Source: Micavibrio sp. (lineage in GTDB: Bacteria; Pseudomonadota; Alphaproteobacteria; Micavibrionales; UBA9664). Taken from it: a DNA stretch of 64,000 nucleotides. Position 1 is the stretch's first letter, and each line of letters begins with the position of its first letter. A program made the position numbers and the translations under genes. Under the pieces are notes generated by a model, which searched no databases, was not told the DNA's origin, and saw only the letters and a list, made by a program, of their open reading frames with translations. The stretch is taken from positions 81,920-145,919 of the forward strand of contig PAAR01000016.1 of NCBI GenBank assembly GCA_002699085.1, written 5' to 3'. This document shows, in pieces, positions 53,749 to 63,697 of this stretch.

Positions 53749-54405
53749 ATGAGCAATAAAAAATTAAAAATATCCATCCAAGGCTTACCAGCCTCTAACT
53801 CTGAAAATGTCACATTGCGGCTCTATCCGAATGCCGATGTAAAATACTGCGCAAGCTTTATTGAGGCAATAAATGCTTTAGGTAAAAACGAGGTCGATCT
53901 TTGCATTTTGCCCTATGGTAACCCCTTGGCAGGTGCTGTGAGAGAGCGCATCACCCGTGACTGGCGTCCCGATACAGGCAATATTTTGTGGCCGAAAGAA
54001 GGCGAAGTATTTGTTGTTCAAAAATTTTTAAATGATTTGCATCGGTATAATTTAGTACAGCTTGAAAAGCATTCTCATAAGATTACTCATTGTCTTGTCG
54101 GCCTAGAAGACGCTGAATTTTCCGATATTAGAGAAGTCTGGTCACATCCCATGGCCTTTGTGCAATGCTCAGCTTTCATGGATGCCCATAATTTAGGTAA
54201 ACATCTTTATGAAGATACCGCAGCGGCTGCTAAATACGTCGCCGCCCAAGGTAACAAACATTTTGCAGCGATTGCCGATGCTAAAGCGGCGAGAAAAAAT
54301 GGCCTAAAAGTATTAGCGAGTGCTATTGCTGATATAGAGCCTAACTTCACTGACTTTGTTGTCTTTACAAAAGCAGAGAATGAAGCGACCATAATGCATG
54401 GGTAA
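53749..54405 (+). CDS. Prephenate-dehydratase-like protein, degenerate active site
   Basis: A 218-aa protein with the PDT fold order: an N-terminal strand ISIQGLPASNS, LCILPYGNPLAGAV, a domain 2 with HKITHCLVGL, VWSHPMAFVQCSAF, DTAAAAKYVA and AIADAKAARKNGLKVL. Key positions differ: IENS is YGNP, and the TRF active-site triad is T201-D202-F203. There is no C-terminal ACT domain. It may have lost dehydratase activity and act as a binding protein, or be a divergent enzyme. It overlaps the CDF gene by 8 nt. Confidence 0.7.
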   Translation: MSNKKLKISIQGLPASNSENVTLRLYPNADVKYCASFIEAINALGKNEVDLCILPYGNPLAGAVRERITRDWRPDTGNILWPKEGEVFVVQKFLNDLHRYNLVQLEKHSHKITHCLVGLEDAEFSDIREVWSHPMAFVQCSAFMDAHNLGKHLYEDTAAAAKYVAAQGNKHFAAIADAKAARKNGLKVLASAIADIEPNFTDFVVFTKAENEATIMHG

Positions 54406-55339
54406 AAATAACACACATAAACACGACCACCGCCATAATCATTGCAATCATATGCATATACATTCCGCTGATAAACGTGGCAACGCTCTAAACATCGCCA
54501 TTATCGTCAATATGCTGCTGACCGTCGTGCAAATCATTGCCGGCTTGCTGTCAGGAAGTTTATCCTTAATTGCTGATGCCATTCATAACTTAAGTGACGC
54601 AATTTCTTTGGTGATTGCTCGTATCGCTGTCTTTATTGGAAAAAAACCGGCTGACGAACAAAAAAGCTATGGTTATAAACGCGCTGAAACAATCGCCGCC
54701 CTTATAAATTTTGTAACGCTTGTTTGTATAGGTGTATTTTTATGTATTGAGGCGATTAATCGCTTTATGGAGCCACAACCTATTCTCGGCGGCATTATGA
54801 TGATCGTCGCCATTATTGCGATCATTATTGATGTAGCGACGGCTGTACTTGTCTATTTTAGCGGTAAAGACAGTATGAATATGAAAGCCGTCATGCTTCA
54901 TAATTTAGCCGATGCGGCCAGCTCTGTAGCTGTTCTAGTTTCTGGGCTACTGATCCATCTTTATGGCTGGGTCTGGATTGATGCCGCCCTCACTTTTTTT
55001 ATCGCAGGCTATGTTATTTATCACGGGATGCACGGCCTACCCGAGGCGGTTCATTTACTAATGGACGGCACGCCTAATCACGTCGTGATACAAGATGTTA
55101 CAAAAGCCATTGAAGACATTGAAGGTGTTGCCGATGCCCATGCGTTGCATGTTCGTCAAATCGACGAATGGCAAAGTGCCTTAGAGGCACATATTGTACT
55201 CAAAGATCTTAAAGACATGGAAAAAGTCAAAATTGACATCAAAACCATGCTCGCTGCTGAATTCAAAATCACCCATTCAACATTGGAATTTGAAGACCAG
55301 CACTGCCAAGATCCATTTGTAAAAAACTACGACCATTAA
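54398..55339 (+). CDS. Cation diffusion facilitator (Zn2+/Co2+ efflux)
   Basis: A 313-aa CDF transporter: His-rich N-terminus (HKHDHRHNHCNHMHIH), six TM, the metal site in LIADAIHNLSDAISL (H-x3-D) and MLHNLADAASSV (H-x3-D), and a cytoplasmic C-terminal domain. This fits the ZitB/CzcD group. It overlaps the PDT-like gene by 8 nt and is 2 bp from the DMT gene. Confidence 0.92.
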   Translation: MGKNNTHKHDHRHNHCNHMHIHSADKRGNALNIAIIVNMLLTVVQIIAGLLSGSLSLIADAIHNLSDAISLVIARIAVFIGKKPADEQKSYGYKRAETIAALINFVTLVCIGVFLCIEAINRFMEPQPILGGIMMIVAIIAIIIDVATAVLVYFSGKDSMNMKAVMLHNLADAASSVAVLVSGLLIHLYGWVWIDAALTFFIAGYVIYHGMHGLPEAVHLLMDGTPNHVVIQDVTKAIEDIEGVADAHALHVRQIDEWQSALEAHIVLKDLKDMEKVKIDIKTMLAAEFKITHSTLEFEDQHCQDPFVKNYDH

Positions 55340-55341
55340 GC

Positions 55342-56274
55342 ATGAAGCCTATTAGTTATAACATGTCCGTCGTCACTATCTTGGGCGCCGCTGCCCTTTG
55401 GGCTATTTGTTTCCTTTTAAGAAAAATTATAGCAGCAAATGCTGGACCATTTTTTGTGACATGTCTTTCTGCGGCTGCGGCCTTTATTTTTTTATGGGCA
55501 ATTATTTGTCATAGAAAAGAAAATATTATACCTGCTTTTAAACAAGCACCGCTCTTTTTTATCAGTAACGCACTTCTAAGCATGACCATTGGCAGTACAG
55601 CAATGTTCTACGGCCTCTCTAAAGTCGACCTTTCCGTGGCTGTTATCTTAGAAAAAACACAACCTATATACACACTCATCATTGCCGCCTTATTCATTGG
55701 TGAACGCCATAATTTAAAAACAATCATCCTATCAATTTTGGCGATTTCTTTATCAACATTGATATTCCAACACCACAATGGTTTAACACTCACTCATATC
55801 AATATGCAGGATTTCTTGATACATTGGATTGGCTGGCTATCAATTACATTGGCGGCGATTGCCTGGGGAGCGTCTGCTGTGCTAAGCCGTGTAATGTCTG
55901 TTAAGGGTCTTGATCCGATTATTATGGCAGCTCTACGTGCGCTTATTGGCGGCATTGCCGTTATACCTCTTGCCCTATGGGAGATGCAAACAGGGCATTA
56001 TCAAATCACCGCTAAAATTATCGGCTTTTCTATACTCATTGGTGTTTTAGGTGGCGGCTTAGGCTATATCCTTTGTTACTGGGGCTTACAAAAAGTACAA
56101 GCAGGCACGGCAAGCCTGATTGAACTCACCACACCCATTATTGCCATTATATTCGGCGTTATATTTTTAAACGAACAGCTAGATTTAATCAGCTACACTC
56201 TTATTGGGCTTCTTCTCATCACTATTTGTTATATTACAAAGATTAAAAATCAAACGCCTCTACCGCGCCGTTGA
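55342..56274 (+). CDS. EamA/DMT family transporter
   Basis: A 310-aa protein with ten TM segments in two EamA repeats; LEKTQPIYTLIIAALFIGERH and LIELTTPIIAIIFGVIFLNEQL are the repeat ends. Substrate unknown. It starts 2 nt after the CDF stop and its end overlaps the convergent MFS gene by 25 bp. Confidence 0.88.
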   Translation: MKPISYNMSVVTILGAAALWAICFLLRKIIAANAGPFFVTCLSAAAAFIFLWAIICHRKENIIPAFKQAPLFFISNALLSMTIGSTAMFYGLSKVDLSVAVILEKTQPIYTLIIAALFIGERHNLKTIILSILAISLSTLIFQHHNGLTLTHINMQDFLIHWIGWLSITLAAIAWGASAVLSRVMSVKGLDPIIMAALRALIGGIAVIPLALWEMQTGHYQITAKIIGFSILIGVLGGGLGYILCYWGLQKVQAGTASLIELTTPIIAIIFGVIFLNEQLDLISYTLIGLLLITICYITKIKNQTPLPRR

Positions 56275-57440
56275 TAGTAACGCAGCAATAAGAAACCTAA
56301 CCCGCCGGCACCCAGCAACCATATAGCAATACCGTAAAGTCCTACTGATACGCTATAATGCGTGACAAGTGCGCCGATCGCATAGCCTAGTGGCAGTATC
56401 AAAATCTGCGGGATAAGGCTCGCCGTTGATAAAATCGTTGCCCGCCGAGATGAATCCACACGCTTATGAATGGCTTCATTAATTCTAGGTGCTGAGGCGG
56501 CATAAATGAATGTACCGCCAAACATAAGTAATAAGACACCGTGATAGCCAAGTGAAATGGCTGCGCCCAAACAGACAATAATTGTAAACACCCAAACGGC
56601 TAAGATTGCCCGCATATTGCTCATATATTTTTGTAATAAATGGCTAATATGAGCCGCAACGCCACCTGTAAAGAAACCAACAGCGATTAAAATACCGTAT
56701 AGGCTCTCTGGAATAGCCAAAGCGTCATAATAAGGTTGCTGAATCCACATAATGATTTTTGTGCTGACGAATAAGAATCCTGCCATCAGAATAATAAGCC
56801 CGACATCTGCATGACCATGTAATGCATAGCGAATTGTGACAAGCATATCCTTGATAGGATTTTCTTCTATGGCAGTCTTGTGTCGTTTCGGCTCTATAAG
56901 GAAAAATGCTAGAATAGTAGCGATAACTTGCGCAAATATACTGACATAAATCGTTAAGCGATGATCCCATGCATACAAAATCGCACCAATGATTGAGGCA
57001 AGAGCAGCACAATAAAAGCCGTACGCTTTGCGCTGCCCTTCAAGCCTCATAAAGTCTTTCTCTTGATTATCTTCTAATAGGGAATCATACAAAATGGCAG
57101 AATCTGTGCCAGAAAACAGCGCATAAGATAGCCCCAAAATTGCCTGTGCCAGAGCGGCCACCAACAAGCTATGCGCCATCAGCATGACGACCAAGCCAAT
57201 GATATAGGTGATATTTGCCCAAATGACGGCGTCCTTGCGACGCCAAATATCCGAAATCCAGCCTGATGGCACTTCAAATAGAAAAACACCCAGCGCAAAC
57301 ACACCTTCTGCGATCAAAAACTCATCGAAGCCTAAGCCCATTTCCTCACGGTAATAGGGCACAATAATAGGCAGCACAAACAACAAATTGCGTAGCGCCG
57401 ATATAGCTTTAATAAGAAAAAGATTTCTATTTAGAGCCAT
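56250..57440 (-). CDS. MFS transporter
   Basis: A 396-aa major facilitator with 12 TM segments; the motif-A-like GWISDIWRRKDAVIWANI follows TM2. The N-terminal half contains LSYALFSGTDSAILYDSLLE, seen in DHA1-like transporters of unknown substrate. It overlaps the start of the upstream GNAT gene end by 14 nt, so they are in one operon. Confidence 0.88.
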   Translation of the reverse strand: MALNRNLFLIKAISALRNLLFVLPIIVPYYREEMGLGFDEFLIAEGVFALGVFLFEVPSGWISDIWRRKDAVIWANITYIIGLVVMLMAHSLLVAALAQAILGLSYALFSGTDSAILYDSLLEDNQEKDFMRLEGQRKAYGFYCAALASIIGAILYAWDHRLTIYVSIFAQVIATILAFFLIEPKRHKTAIEENPIKDMLVTIRYALHGHADVGLIILMAGFLFVSTKIIMWIQQPYYDALAIPESLYGILIAVGFFTGGVAAHISHLLQKYMSNMRAILAVWVFTIIVCLGAAISLGYHGVLLLMFGGTFIYAASAPRINEAIHKRVDSSRRATILSTASLIPQILILPLGYAIGALVTHYSVSVGLYGIAIWLLGAGGLGFLLLRYYQRRGRGV

Positions 57441-58056
57441 AGCTTATATCCAAGTCAGGTAGGCCGTCAGTATTATAGCGAGCGTAATGCAAGCTATTTG
57501 TAATGCGTGGGCCTGCCGTACTATCCATTTTGGTGTGGCCTTCTTTTACAAAACCAAGCTTTTCAATGACACGTTGGCTAGCATAATTGCCCTCCGCATG
57601 ACCGATATAAACACTATTCGCTGCCAGAGCGCCAAAAGCATAACGTGTCAACGCATTGGTGATTTCAGAAGCAATGCCCTTACCTGTTTCAGAAGAACGT
57701 ACCCAATAGCCAATTTCAAAACGGCGAATATTCCATTTTATGCGGTGTAGACCAGTTGAAGCCACCAGTTTACCACTCGCCTTGTCAAAAGCTAAAAGCA
57801 TTAATTCATCACGTTTTAAGAATTCAGCAGCTTTTTCACGCATTAAAATTTCATCTGCTTCATCAGAAACTTTGGAAACGTCACCCTGTGCCCATTCCAT
57901 CCATTGTTGAAGCTCTTTCCAGCTTTCTCTTTTCGCTTCAGATATTGCCTTACCATCACCCGCCTGCGTAGGACGAATGATTAAGCGATCTGTTGTGATC
58001 GGCATAGGCACATCTACTAAAATAGGGTTTATCGTGTGTATTTTTTTCTCGCTCAT
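57427..58056 (-). CDS. GNAT N-acetyltransferase (RimJ/RimL type)
   Basis: A 209-aa acetyltransferase like RimJ/RimL: start MPITTDRLIIRPTQAGDGKA, RFEIGYWVRSSETGKGIASE (acetyl-CoA loop), NSVYIGHAEGNYASQRVIEK and LGFVKEGH. It starts by an ATGA overlap with the next GNAT gene stop at 58053. It may acetylate protein N-termini or small amines. Confidence 0.88.
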   Translation of the reverse strand: MSEKKIHTINPILVDVPMPITTDRLIIRPTQAGDGKAISEAKRESWKELQQWMEWAQGDVSKVSDEADEILMREKAAEFLKRDELMLLAFDKASGKLVASTGLHRIKWNIRRFEIGYWVRSSETGKGIASEITNALTRYAFGALAANSVYIGHAEGNYASQRVIEKLGFVKEGHTKMDSTAGPRITNSLHYARYNTDGLPDLDISYGSK

Positions 58057-58592
58057 AAGTTTAATCCTTTCAAATTTGACCATTCGTAATGTACTTCTGT
58101 TAACGTTTTACCGCCAATATCAATTGTAAAATCACTGTCCTTTATTAAGCTAGCGCCTGTACGTTCATAGAATTTTATCCCACGTTGATTATCTTTTAGA
58201 ACGGCAACATAGGCCTTTTCATAGCCTTGTTTCATCAGCTCTTTCATAGACTCTCTAAACAGTCCGTAACCTACAGAACGTCCATAAAAATCTGGTGTCA
58301 TATAGATCGCATAAAGCTCGCCATGCTCTGGCATGTCCGTCTCTCTACTTTTACCGATACACGAGAAACCAACAATTTGCTTATTAAAGAGAGCAACCAA
58401 ACGAACCATTGAGGGACATGAAGGTGTCTCTAACCCATTTTCCCAACTTTTAACTCTTTCTTCAATATCAAGCGAATCTAAATGATCTTGCGGTACAATA
58501 CCTTGATAGGCTGATTGCCAAGAGCGTATATGTACATCTGCAATACCTGCTGCATCTGCTATAACCGCTTCTCTTATTTCTAAATTATCCAT
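58053..58592 (-). CDS. GNAT N-acetyltransferase
   Basis: A 179-aa acetyltransferase with EIREAVIADAAGIADVHIRS at the start, GELYAIYMTPDFYGRSVGYG (acetyl-CoA loop) and NQRGIKFYERTGASL. It is 4 nt coupled to the other GNAT. AAAAGGAGAGAG precedes the ATG. Substrate unknown. Confidence 0.88.
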   Translation of the reverse strand: MDNLEIREAVIADAAGIADVHIRSWQSAYQGIVPQDHLDSLDIEERVKSWENGLETPSCPSMVRLVALFNKQIVGFSCIGKSRETDMPEHGELYAIYMTPDFYGRSVGYGLFRESMKELMKQGYEKAYVAVLKDNQRGIKFYERTGASLIKDSDFTIDIGGKTLTEVHYEWSNLKGLNL

Positions 58593-58610
58593 TTCTCTCT
58601 CCTTTTATAT

Positions 58611-58638
58611 CTTCCCAGCCATTTGATAGGCTGAGAAG
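58611..58638 (-). terminator. Intercistronic hairpin
   Basis: A 10-bp stem (with one G-T pair) with an 8-nt loop between the ABC exporter and the GNAT gene: arms CTTCTCAGCC and GGCTGGGAAG on the minus strand. There is no T-run; it is more likely an mRNA-stability or attenuation element than a full terminator. Confidence 0.4.
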
Positions 58639-58645
58639 TCTTAAT

Positions 58646-60499
58646 TTATTCGGCAGCCTCTGGCGGTAAAAACCCGCCGGATTGCATATGCCAAAGCGAT
58701 GCATAATGCCCGTCTTTACGGCGCACCAAAGAAGCATGCGTGCCGTCTTCTATAATACGCCCCTGATCCATCACAATGATCCGATCCATTTGACGCAAGG
58801 TCGATAGACGGTGGGCAATAGCAATGACTGTTTTACCCTGCATCGTACCCTCAAGCGCCGTCTGAATCGCATTTTCTGATTCAGAATCCAACGCTGAAGT
58901 AGCCTCATCAAGGATCAATATTGGTGCATCTTTTAAGATTGCACGGGCAATACTAATCCGTTGCTTTTGACCACCAGAGAGCTTCACGCCACGCTCACCA
59001 ACATGCGCCTTATAGCCTTTACGTCCCTTATTATCCTCTAAACCAAGGATAAAATCATGGGCATTGGCTGCACGTGCTGCCGCTTCCACTTCAGCTTGTG
59101 TCGCATCAGGTTTTCCGTAGGAGATATTATCCCAAACGGAACGGTGAAACAAATATGAGTCTTGCGTCACCATCGTGATATTCTGACGTAAAGAGCGTTG
59201 TGTAACCTTGGCGATATCTTGCCCGTTAATCGTTACCTTACCGCTCTCAACTTCATGCGCTCTCACCAGTAAGCTCGTAATAGTAGTTTTTCCAGCCCCT
59301 GATCGACCTACCAAGCCCACTTTCTGACCAGCAGGAATATCCAACATGAAACCCTCAAGGACTTTCTTGCCTGTTGTGGCACCATAATGAAACGCAACCT
59401 TGTCAAAACTGATCGTAGCATTCTCACTGCTGACCTTCAGCTTTTTAGCCTTTGGCACATCTTGAATGGCAAGCTCTTTAGAAAGTGTTTCAATACCTTC
59501 TTGAACTGCACCAAGTTTTTCAAAGATGCCCGACACCTCAAACATAATCCAGTTTGACTGGAACATCGCTTGGAAAGACATCGGCAAAGCCATTGCTAAG
59601 ACACCCATGCCAGCTGATGTATCTTGGTTGTAAAGCCATAGACCAACACCCGCTGTCGCAAAAATCATCAACGTATTCCAAACAGCAATAACCATTTGCA
59701 TCGTGAAAATCTGGCCTGTTAAACGTCTAAAGGAGTAGCTATGCTTTTCTAACAATTTCACAACACGTTCATCCTCATAGCCTTCACGCGCAAAATATTT
59801 AGCCGGCAAAGCATTTGTCAAACTATCAACCACCTGACCTGTAAGCTGGCTCATATCTTCCGAATGAGATGTCGCACGGCTTTTTACCTTTGGCACAAAA
59901 TAAACCAAAGTTGCAATATAGACGATCAACCAGATAAACATCGGTATAGCTAATAAAAGACTATGACTAGCCATCAACCAAATATTACTGACAGTGAATG
60001 TTGCCGCAAACCATACCGCACCTAAGGTCGATTTTACAGCGTCTCGCAAAGATGGTGCTGATTGAATGATCTTATTCGAAATACGACCTGCAAAGTCATT
60101 CTGGAAAAATGATAGGCTTTGCTTTGTTGTATAATTGAATAATTGCCGACGGATCAAATTACCAAAATAGGGCGTATATTTTAGATGATAAATACCGTCT
60201 AAAATTGCTTCGCTTTTCATTTTCAAGATAACAAGAGCTGCGCCCAATACTAGCATTGCTATGGTGTAAGAGCCTGTATCAACAAGCCAACCCACATACC
60301 AGAACATACCACTTAAAATAAGACCTAGGCCCATTTCAAAAAGAGTGATAGCGAGTAATGTGCCTTTAATCTGGCGCATGAAATGCCACATAAAGGGCCA
60401 TAAGGTCTTGGGCAAAGAATCAATCTGACCCTCTGCAGGCATTTTTTTGATATCCATACTGAATAAATCATTCAATCGGTTTTTAATTTTTTTAGACAT
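58646..60499 (-). CDS. ABC transporter, fused permease and ATPase
   Basis: A 617-aa half-transporter: six TM segments (about 45-340) and an ATPase with Walker A GRSGAGKTT, Q-loop VTQDSYLFHRSVWDNISYG, signature LSGGQKQR, Walker B ILILDEATSALD and AHRLSTL. It is an MsbA/ATM-like exporter; homodimeric. Substrate not readable. Confidence 0.93.
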   Translation of the reverse strand: MSKKIKNRLNDLFSMDIKKMPAEGQIDSLPKTLWPFMWHFMRQIKGTLLAITLFEMGLGLILSGMFWYVGWLVDTGSYTIAMLVLGAALVILKMKSEAILDGIYHLKYTPYFGNLIRRQLFNYTTKQSLSFFQNDFAGRISNKIIQSAPSLRDAVKSTLGAVWFAATFTVSNIWLMASHSLLLAIPMFIWLIVYIATLVYFVPKVKSRATSHSEDMSQLTGQVVDSLTNALPAKYFAREGYEDERVVKLLEKHSYSFRRLTGQIFTMQMVIAVWNTLMIFATAGVGLWLYNQDTSAGMGVLAMALPMSFQAMFQSNWIMFEVSGIFEKLGAVQEGIETLSKELAIQDVPKAKKLKVSSENATISFDKVAFHYGATTGKKVLEGFMLDIPAGQKVGLVGRSGAGKTTITSLLVRAHEVESGKVTINGQDIAKVTQRSLRQNITMVTQDSYLFHRSVWDNISYGKPDATQAEVEAAARAANAHDFILGLEDNKGRKGYKAHVGERGVKLSGGQKQRISIARAILKDAPILILDEATSALDSESENAIQTALEGTMQGKTVIAIAHRLSTLRQMDRIIVMDQGRIIEDGTHASLVRRKDGHYASLWHMQSGGFLPPEAAE

Positions 60500-60595
60500 A
60501 GTTTTAGTCCTTTAAAGTTCATTAAAGGCTAATAGAGTCTTCTTGCTTTGTTGAAAATATCTATCAGCCTGATTTGGCTGATAGTGGGAGAGAAT

Positions 60596-60787
60596 TTAGT
60601 CTCTGTTCACGGACAGCCAGTTTTGTTTGTCATTATCGTTGCCTGCGTAAAATCCGGCATATGAGGGGATCTTGTCATAGACATTCGTCGCACAGGCACG
60701 TACACGCAGTGCACGCTCTTGAGGGAGCTGTACCAGCGTCTTATTGCCTGTCAGGCGATTAGCTATGTTTTTAACAAAATCGTTCAT
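60596..60787 (-). CDS. Small hypothetical protein
   Basis: A 63-aa basic protein (MNDFVKNIANRLTGNKTLVQ) with one central Cys and an aromatic tail (WLSVNRD). AGAGAGAAAA lies before the ATG. A 9-bp hairpin CTATCAGCC/GGCTGATAG at 60561-60584 lies after its stop, which supports a real transcription unit. Family unknown. Confidence 0.5.
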   Translation of the reverse strand: MNDFVKNIANRLTGNKTLVQLPQERALRVRACATNVYDKIPSYAGFYAGNDNDKQNWLSVNRD

Positions 60788-60977
60788 TTTAAGTTTTCTC
60801 TCTTTTTATAAGCATGAAAGTACCGCTATCACTGCTTATTCAGAGATATAAGCACATTATGGATAAAAAAAGCAAGTAAAAAAAATACTGCATCACACAA
60901 TAATTGTGGGCTTTTTCCATTTTTTTGCCATGGTTGTATATTTTACTATAATACTAAAAGAATATATTGGAGAACCT

Positions 60978-62384
60978 ATGCGTTTATTATTTGTTGTATT
61001 TTGCATGCTCATCATACCGATCACCACAAAAGCTGAAGTCCCACAATCGCAAGCACAAATACAGCTATCTTTCTCACCGATCGTTAAAAAAGTCTCTCCC
61101 GCCATTGTTAACATTTTTGCTGAGAAAACCGTACAGACCCAGGCCCGTGGTTTTAGCCCTTTTGCAAATGACCCGCTATTTCGTCAGTTCTTTGGCGATT
61201 CAATGATGGGACGTCAATTCCAAGACCGTGCTGCCAAAACATTAGGCTCTGGCTTTATTGTCGATCCAACTGGTCTTGTTGTTACTAATGCTCATGTTGT
61301 TAAGGGTGGGTCTAATATTACCGTAGATTTGGCAGATGGCCGTCAATTCGAGGCTGAGATATCATTGATTGATGAACCGAGCGATATTGCGTTATTACGT
61401 TTAAAAACAAAGGGTGAAAAGCTCCCTTTCATTGCTTTCGAGCCAAGTGAAACAGTCGAAGTCGGTGACCTTGTACTAGCCGTTGGCAATCCTTTTGGTG
61501 TTGGTCAAACAGTCACCAGTGGGATTGTTTCGGCTGTGTCTCGCTCAACCAGCGATATCACAGATTATAATTTCTTTATTCAAACAGATGCGGCAATTAA
61601 CCCTGGTAATTCTGGTGGCCCGCTTGTGTCGATGAACGGCAATGTAATTGGTGTGAATACAGCTATTTTTTCTCGTAGTGGTGGGTCTTTAGGCATTGGT
61701 TTTGCGATCCCATCAGAAATGGCTTTAACAGTCATTGCTGCAGAAAAAAATGGGCAAACAAATGACCACGGTGTGATGCGTGCTTGGGTAGGGGCAAAAG
61801 GACAAGATTTAACACCAGAGCTTGCACAGAGTCTAAATATAGACCGTGTTTCAGGTGTACTCATTGCAGATGTACACCCGAAAAGCCCGGCGAAAGAAGC
61901 AGGTTTAAAACAAGGCGACATTGTAACAAGCATCAATGATAAGCCAGTCAAAGATGCACAAGAATTATTATTTCGCTTTGCAACCTTACCCCTTAATACC
62001 GAGGTAAAACTAAATTATTTACGGAATGGCAGCGCACGTATCGCCAAATTCAAAACAGCGACACCCCCTGAGTTTCCACTACGTGACGCTATTACTTTAA
62101 AAGGTCAGCATTTTTTAAATGGCGCTGAGATTGTAAACGTATCCCCCGCTGTGGAGGTTGAATATGGTCTTAAAAATCAATCTGAAGGTGTTATTATCAG
62201 TAAGCCAGCAACAAAGACAGGTTTTTCGATATTTAATGTGCAGGCAGGCGATGGTATTATTGCCGTTAATGGCCAAAAAATAACCAACACCAAACAGCTT
62301 CAAAAGCTCATGTCACAAAATAATGGCAAATGGCAAATTGTTTTACGCCGCAATGGCCAAGATCAAACAATCCTTATTCGATAA
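60978..62384 (+). CDS. DegP/DegQ-type periplasmic serine protease
   Basis: A 468-aa trypsin-like protease of the Do (HtrA) family. Signal peptide 1-19 (ending KAE), catalytic triad H106 (TNAHVV), D136 (SDIALL) and S212 (NPGNSGGPLV), then two PDZ domains (about 275-365 and 385-465). It degrades or refolds misfolded periplasmic proteins. GGAGAA precedes the ATG at 60978; 60906 is not used because the signal begins later. Its 3' end overlaps the rhodanese gene by 11 bp (convergent). Confidence 0.95.
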   Translation: MRLLFVVFCMLIIPITTKAEVPQSQAQIQLSFSPIVKKVSPAIVNIFAEKTVQTQARGFSPFANDPLFRQFFGDSMMGRQFQDRAAKTLGSGFIVDPTGLVVTNAHVVKGGSNITVDLADGRQFEAEISLIDEPSDIALLRLKTKGEKLPFIAFEPSETVEVGDLVLAVGNPFGVGQTVTSGIVSAVSRSTSDITDYNFFIQTDAAINPGNSGGPLVSMNGNVIGVNTAIFSRSGGSLGIGFAIPSEMALTVIAAEKNGQTNDHGVMRAWVGAKGQDLTPELAQSLNIDRVSGVLIADVHPKSPAKEAGLKQGDIVTSINDKPVKDAQELLFRFATLPLNTEVKLNYLRNGSARIAKFKTATPPEFPLRDAITLKGQHFLNGAEIVNVSPAVEVEYGLKNQSEGVIISKPATKTGFSIFNVQAGDGIIAVNGQKITNTKQLQKLMSQNNGKWQIVLRRNGQDQTILIR

Positions 62385-62700
62385 TAGGATAACCAGCCTC
62401 AATCCAGCCATCCATGCCGCCCACAACATTATAAAAAGTCGCTTCCGGATGGCTGTCAAAGCCAATAATGCAAGCTTTTTCCGAACGGCCGCCACGACGA
62501 CAATGAAAGATGATTTTCTTATCTGGATTATGCGGCACCGCTTCTGACACAAAGGTAGATAGCGGCAATAAGACAGCGCCTTTAATATGTGCTGCCTTGT
62601 ATTCTTCGACCTCTCGCACATCAATGAGGATATAATCATCTTCATTGGCCTCAATGATCTCTTTAAGTTGGTGTACGTCTATCTCTTCTATTTTAGGCAC
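62374..62700 (-). CDS. Single-domain rhodanese
   Basis: A 108-aa sulfurtransferase domain: DDYILIDVREVEEYKAAHIK, the active-site loop CRRGGRSEKA and VVGGMDGWIEAGYPI. The start is read as GTG at 62700 (MPKIEEIDVHQL) because the domain begins there and AAAGGAC lies next to it; an ATG at 62793 would lie deep inside cox15. It overlaps the heme A synthase end by 13 bp. Confidence 0.85.
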   Translation of the reverse strand: MPKIEEIDVHQLKEIIEANEDDYILIDVREVEEYKAAHIKGAVLLPLSTFVSEAVPHNPDKKIIFHCRRGGRSEKACIIGFDSHPEATFYNVVGGMDGWIEAGYPIIE

Positions 62701-63668
62701 GTCCTTTTTCTCCACATTGAATTTAAAATTGTTATAAGTGTCGCCAGTACAATCAATGCGCCAAGCTGATGCATCGCTGCAAGCGGTATCCAAAGCTGTG
62801 ATAATAATGTGCTAATACCCAAAATAAACTGAATCATTATCGCGCCCATTAACCATAGAGATTTCACCCGCCACGCAAAACTGCCGATCACAAAAAGCGT
62901 AATCGCTGCCAACCAACGGTGGCTAAATTGAACCCAAGCATGTGATTCAGTTATCGACGCTAAAGCCTCTGGTGGTGTGAATTGTCCACCCATAAGCGGC
63001 CATGTATTATAAATCATGCCGGCCTCAAGTCCTGCGGTAAACGCACCCCAAACAATCGTTATACTTAAAAATACGAGTGCAATAATGCCGTGTCGCATCA
63101 GGCAGAAACTATAGATTTTATCAGGCGTTTTGTCTCGAATGCTTAAAGCGAGCCAGTATAAATAGGCAAAAATCGCAAAGGCCAAACCCAAATGTGCCGC
63201 CAAACGATAATGCGAGACATCTGGACGATCGACGAGACCACTAGCCACCATATACCACCCCATAAAGCCCTGCAGGCCACCAAGCAATAGACCGATAAGC
63301 AACTTCCCCTTATAGCCTTGCGGGATCATATTCCTTAACCAGAAAAATGCTAATGGCAGGGCATAAACAAGCCCAATCAGACGTCCCCAAAGGCGGTGCA
63401 GCCATTCCCAAAAGTAAATCTGCTTAAAGCTTTCAAGGCTCATGCCATGATTGATTTTAAGATATTCAGGGGTGGTTTGATAAACTGCAAATAATCTTTC
63501 CCACTCAGTATGGTGAAGAGGTGGCATCATATCTTTAAAAGCGTGCCACTCAACGATACTTAATCCAGACTCGGTTAAACGTGTAATCGCACCAATCACC
63601 GCCATTGCTCCCACCATAAAGCAGGTGAAGAACAACCAATACACAACAATGAGATTATTTTTTTGCAT
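62688..63668 (-). CDS. ctaA: Heme A synthase (CtaA/COX15)
   Basis: A 326-aa, eight-TM enzyme that converts heme O to heme A for cytochrome oxidase. COX15 features: GAITRLTESGLSIVEW, WEWLHRLWGRLIGL (heme His), HLGLAFAIF, FSHRWLAA and HQLGALIVL. It has the alphaproteobacterial/mitochondrial type 2 length. It is divergent from the ferredoxin-NADP reductase gene. Confidence 0.96.
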   Translation of the reverse strand: MQKNNLIVVYWLFFTCFMVGAMAVIGAITRLTESGLSIVEWHAFKDMMPPLHHTEWERLFAVYQTTPEYLKINHGMSLESFKQIYFWEWLHRLWGRLIGLVYALPLAFFWLRNMIPQGYKGKLLIGLLLGGLQGFMGWYMVASGLVDRPDVSHYRLAAHLGLAFAIFAYLYWLALSIRDKTPDKIYSFCLMRHGIIALVFLSITIVWGAFTAGLEAGMIYNTWPLMGGQFTPPEALASITESHAWVQFSHRWLAAITLFVIGSFAWRVKSLWLMGAIMIQFILGISTLLSQLWIPLAAMHQLGALIVLATLITILNSMWRKRTCLK

Positions 63669-63697
63669 GTGTAAAAGATGGTATGGTTTTACCTTAA

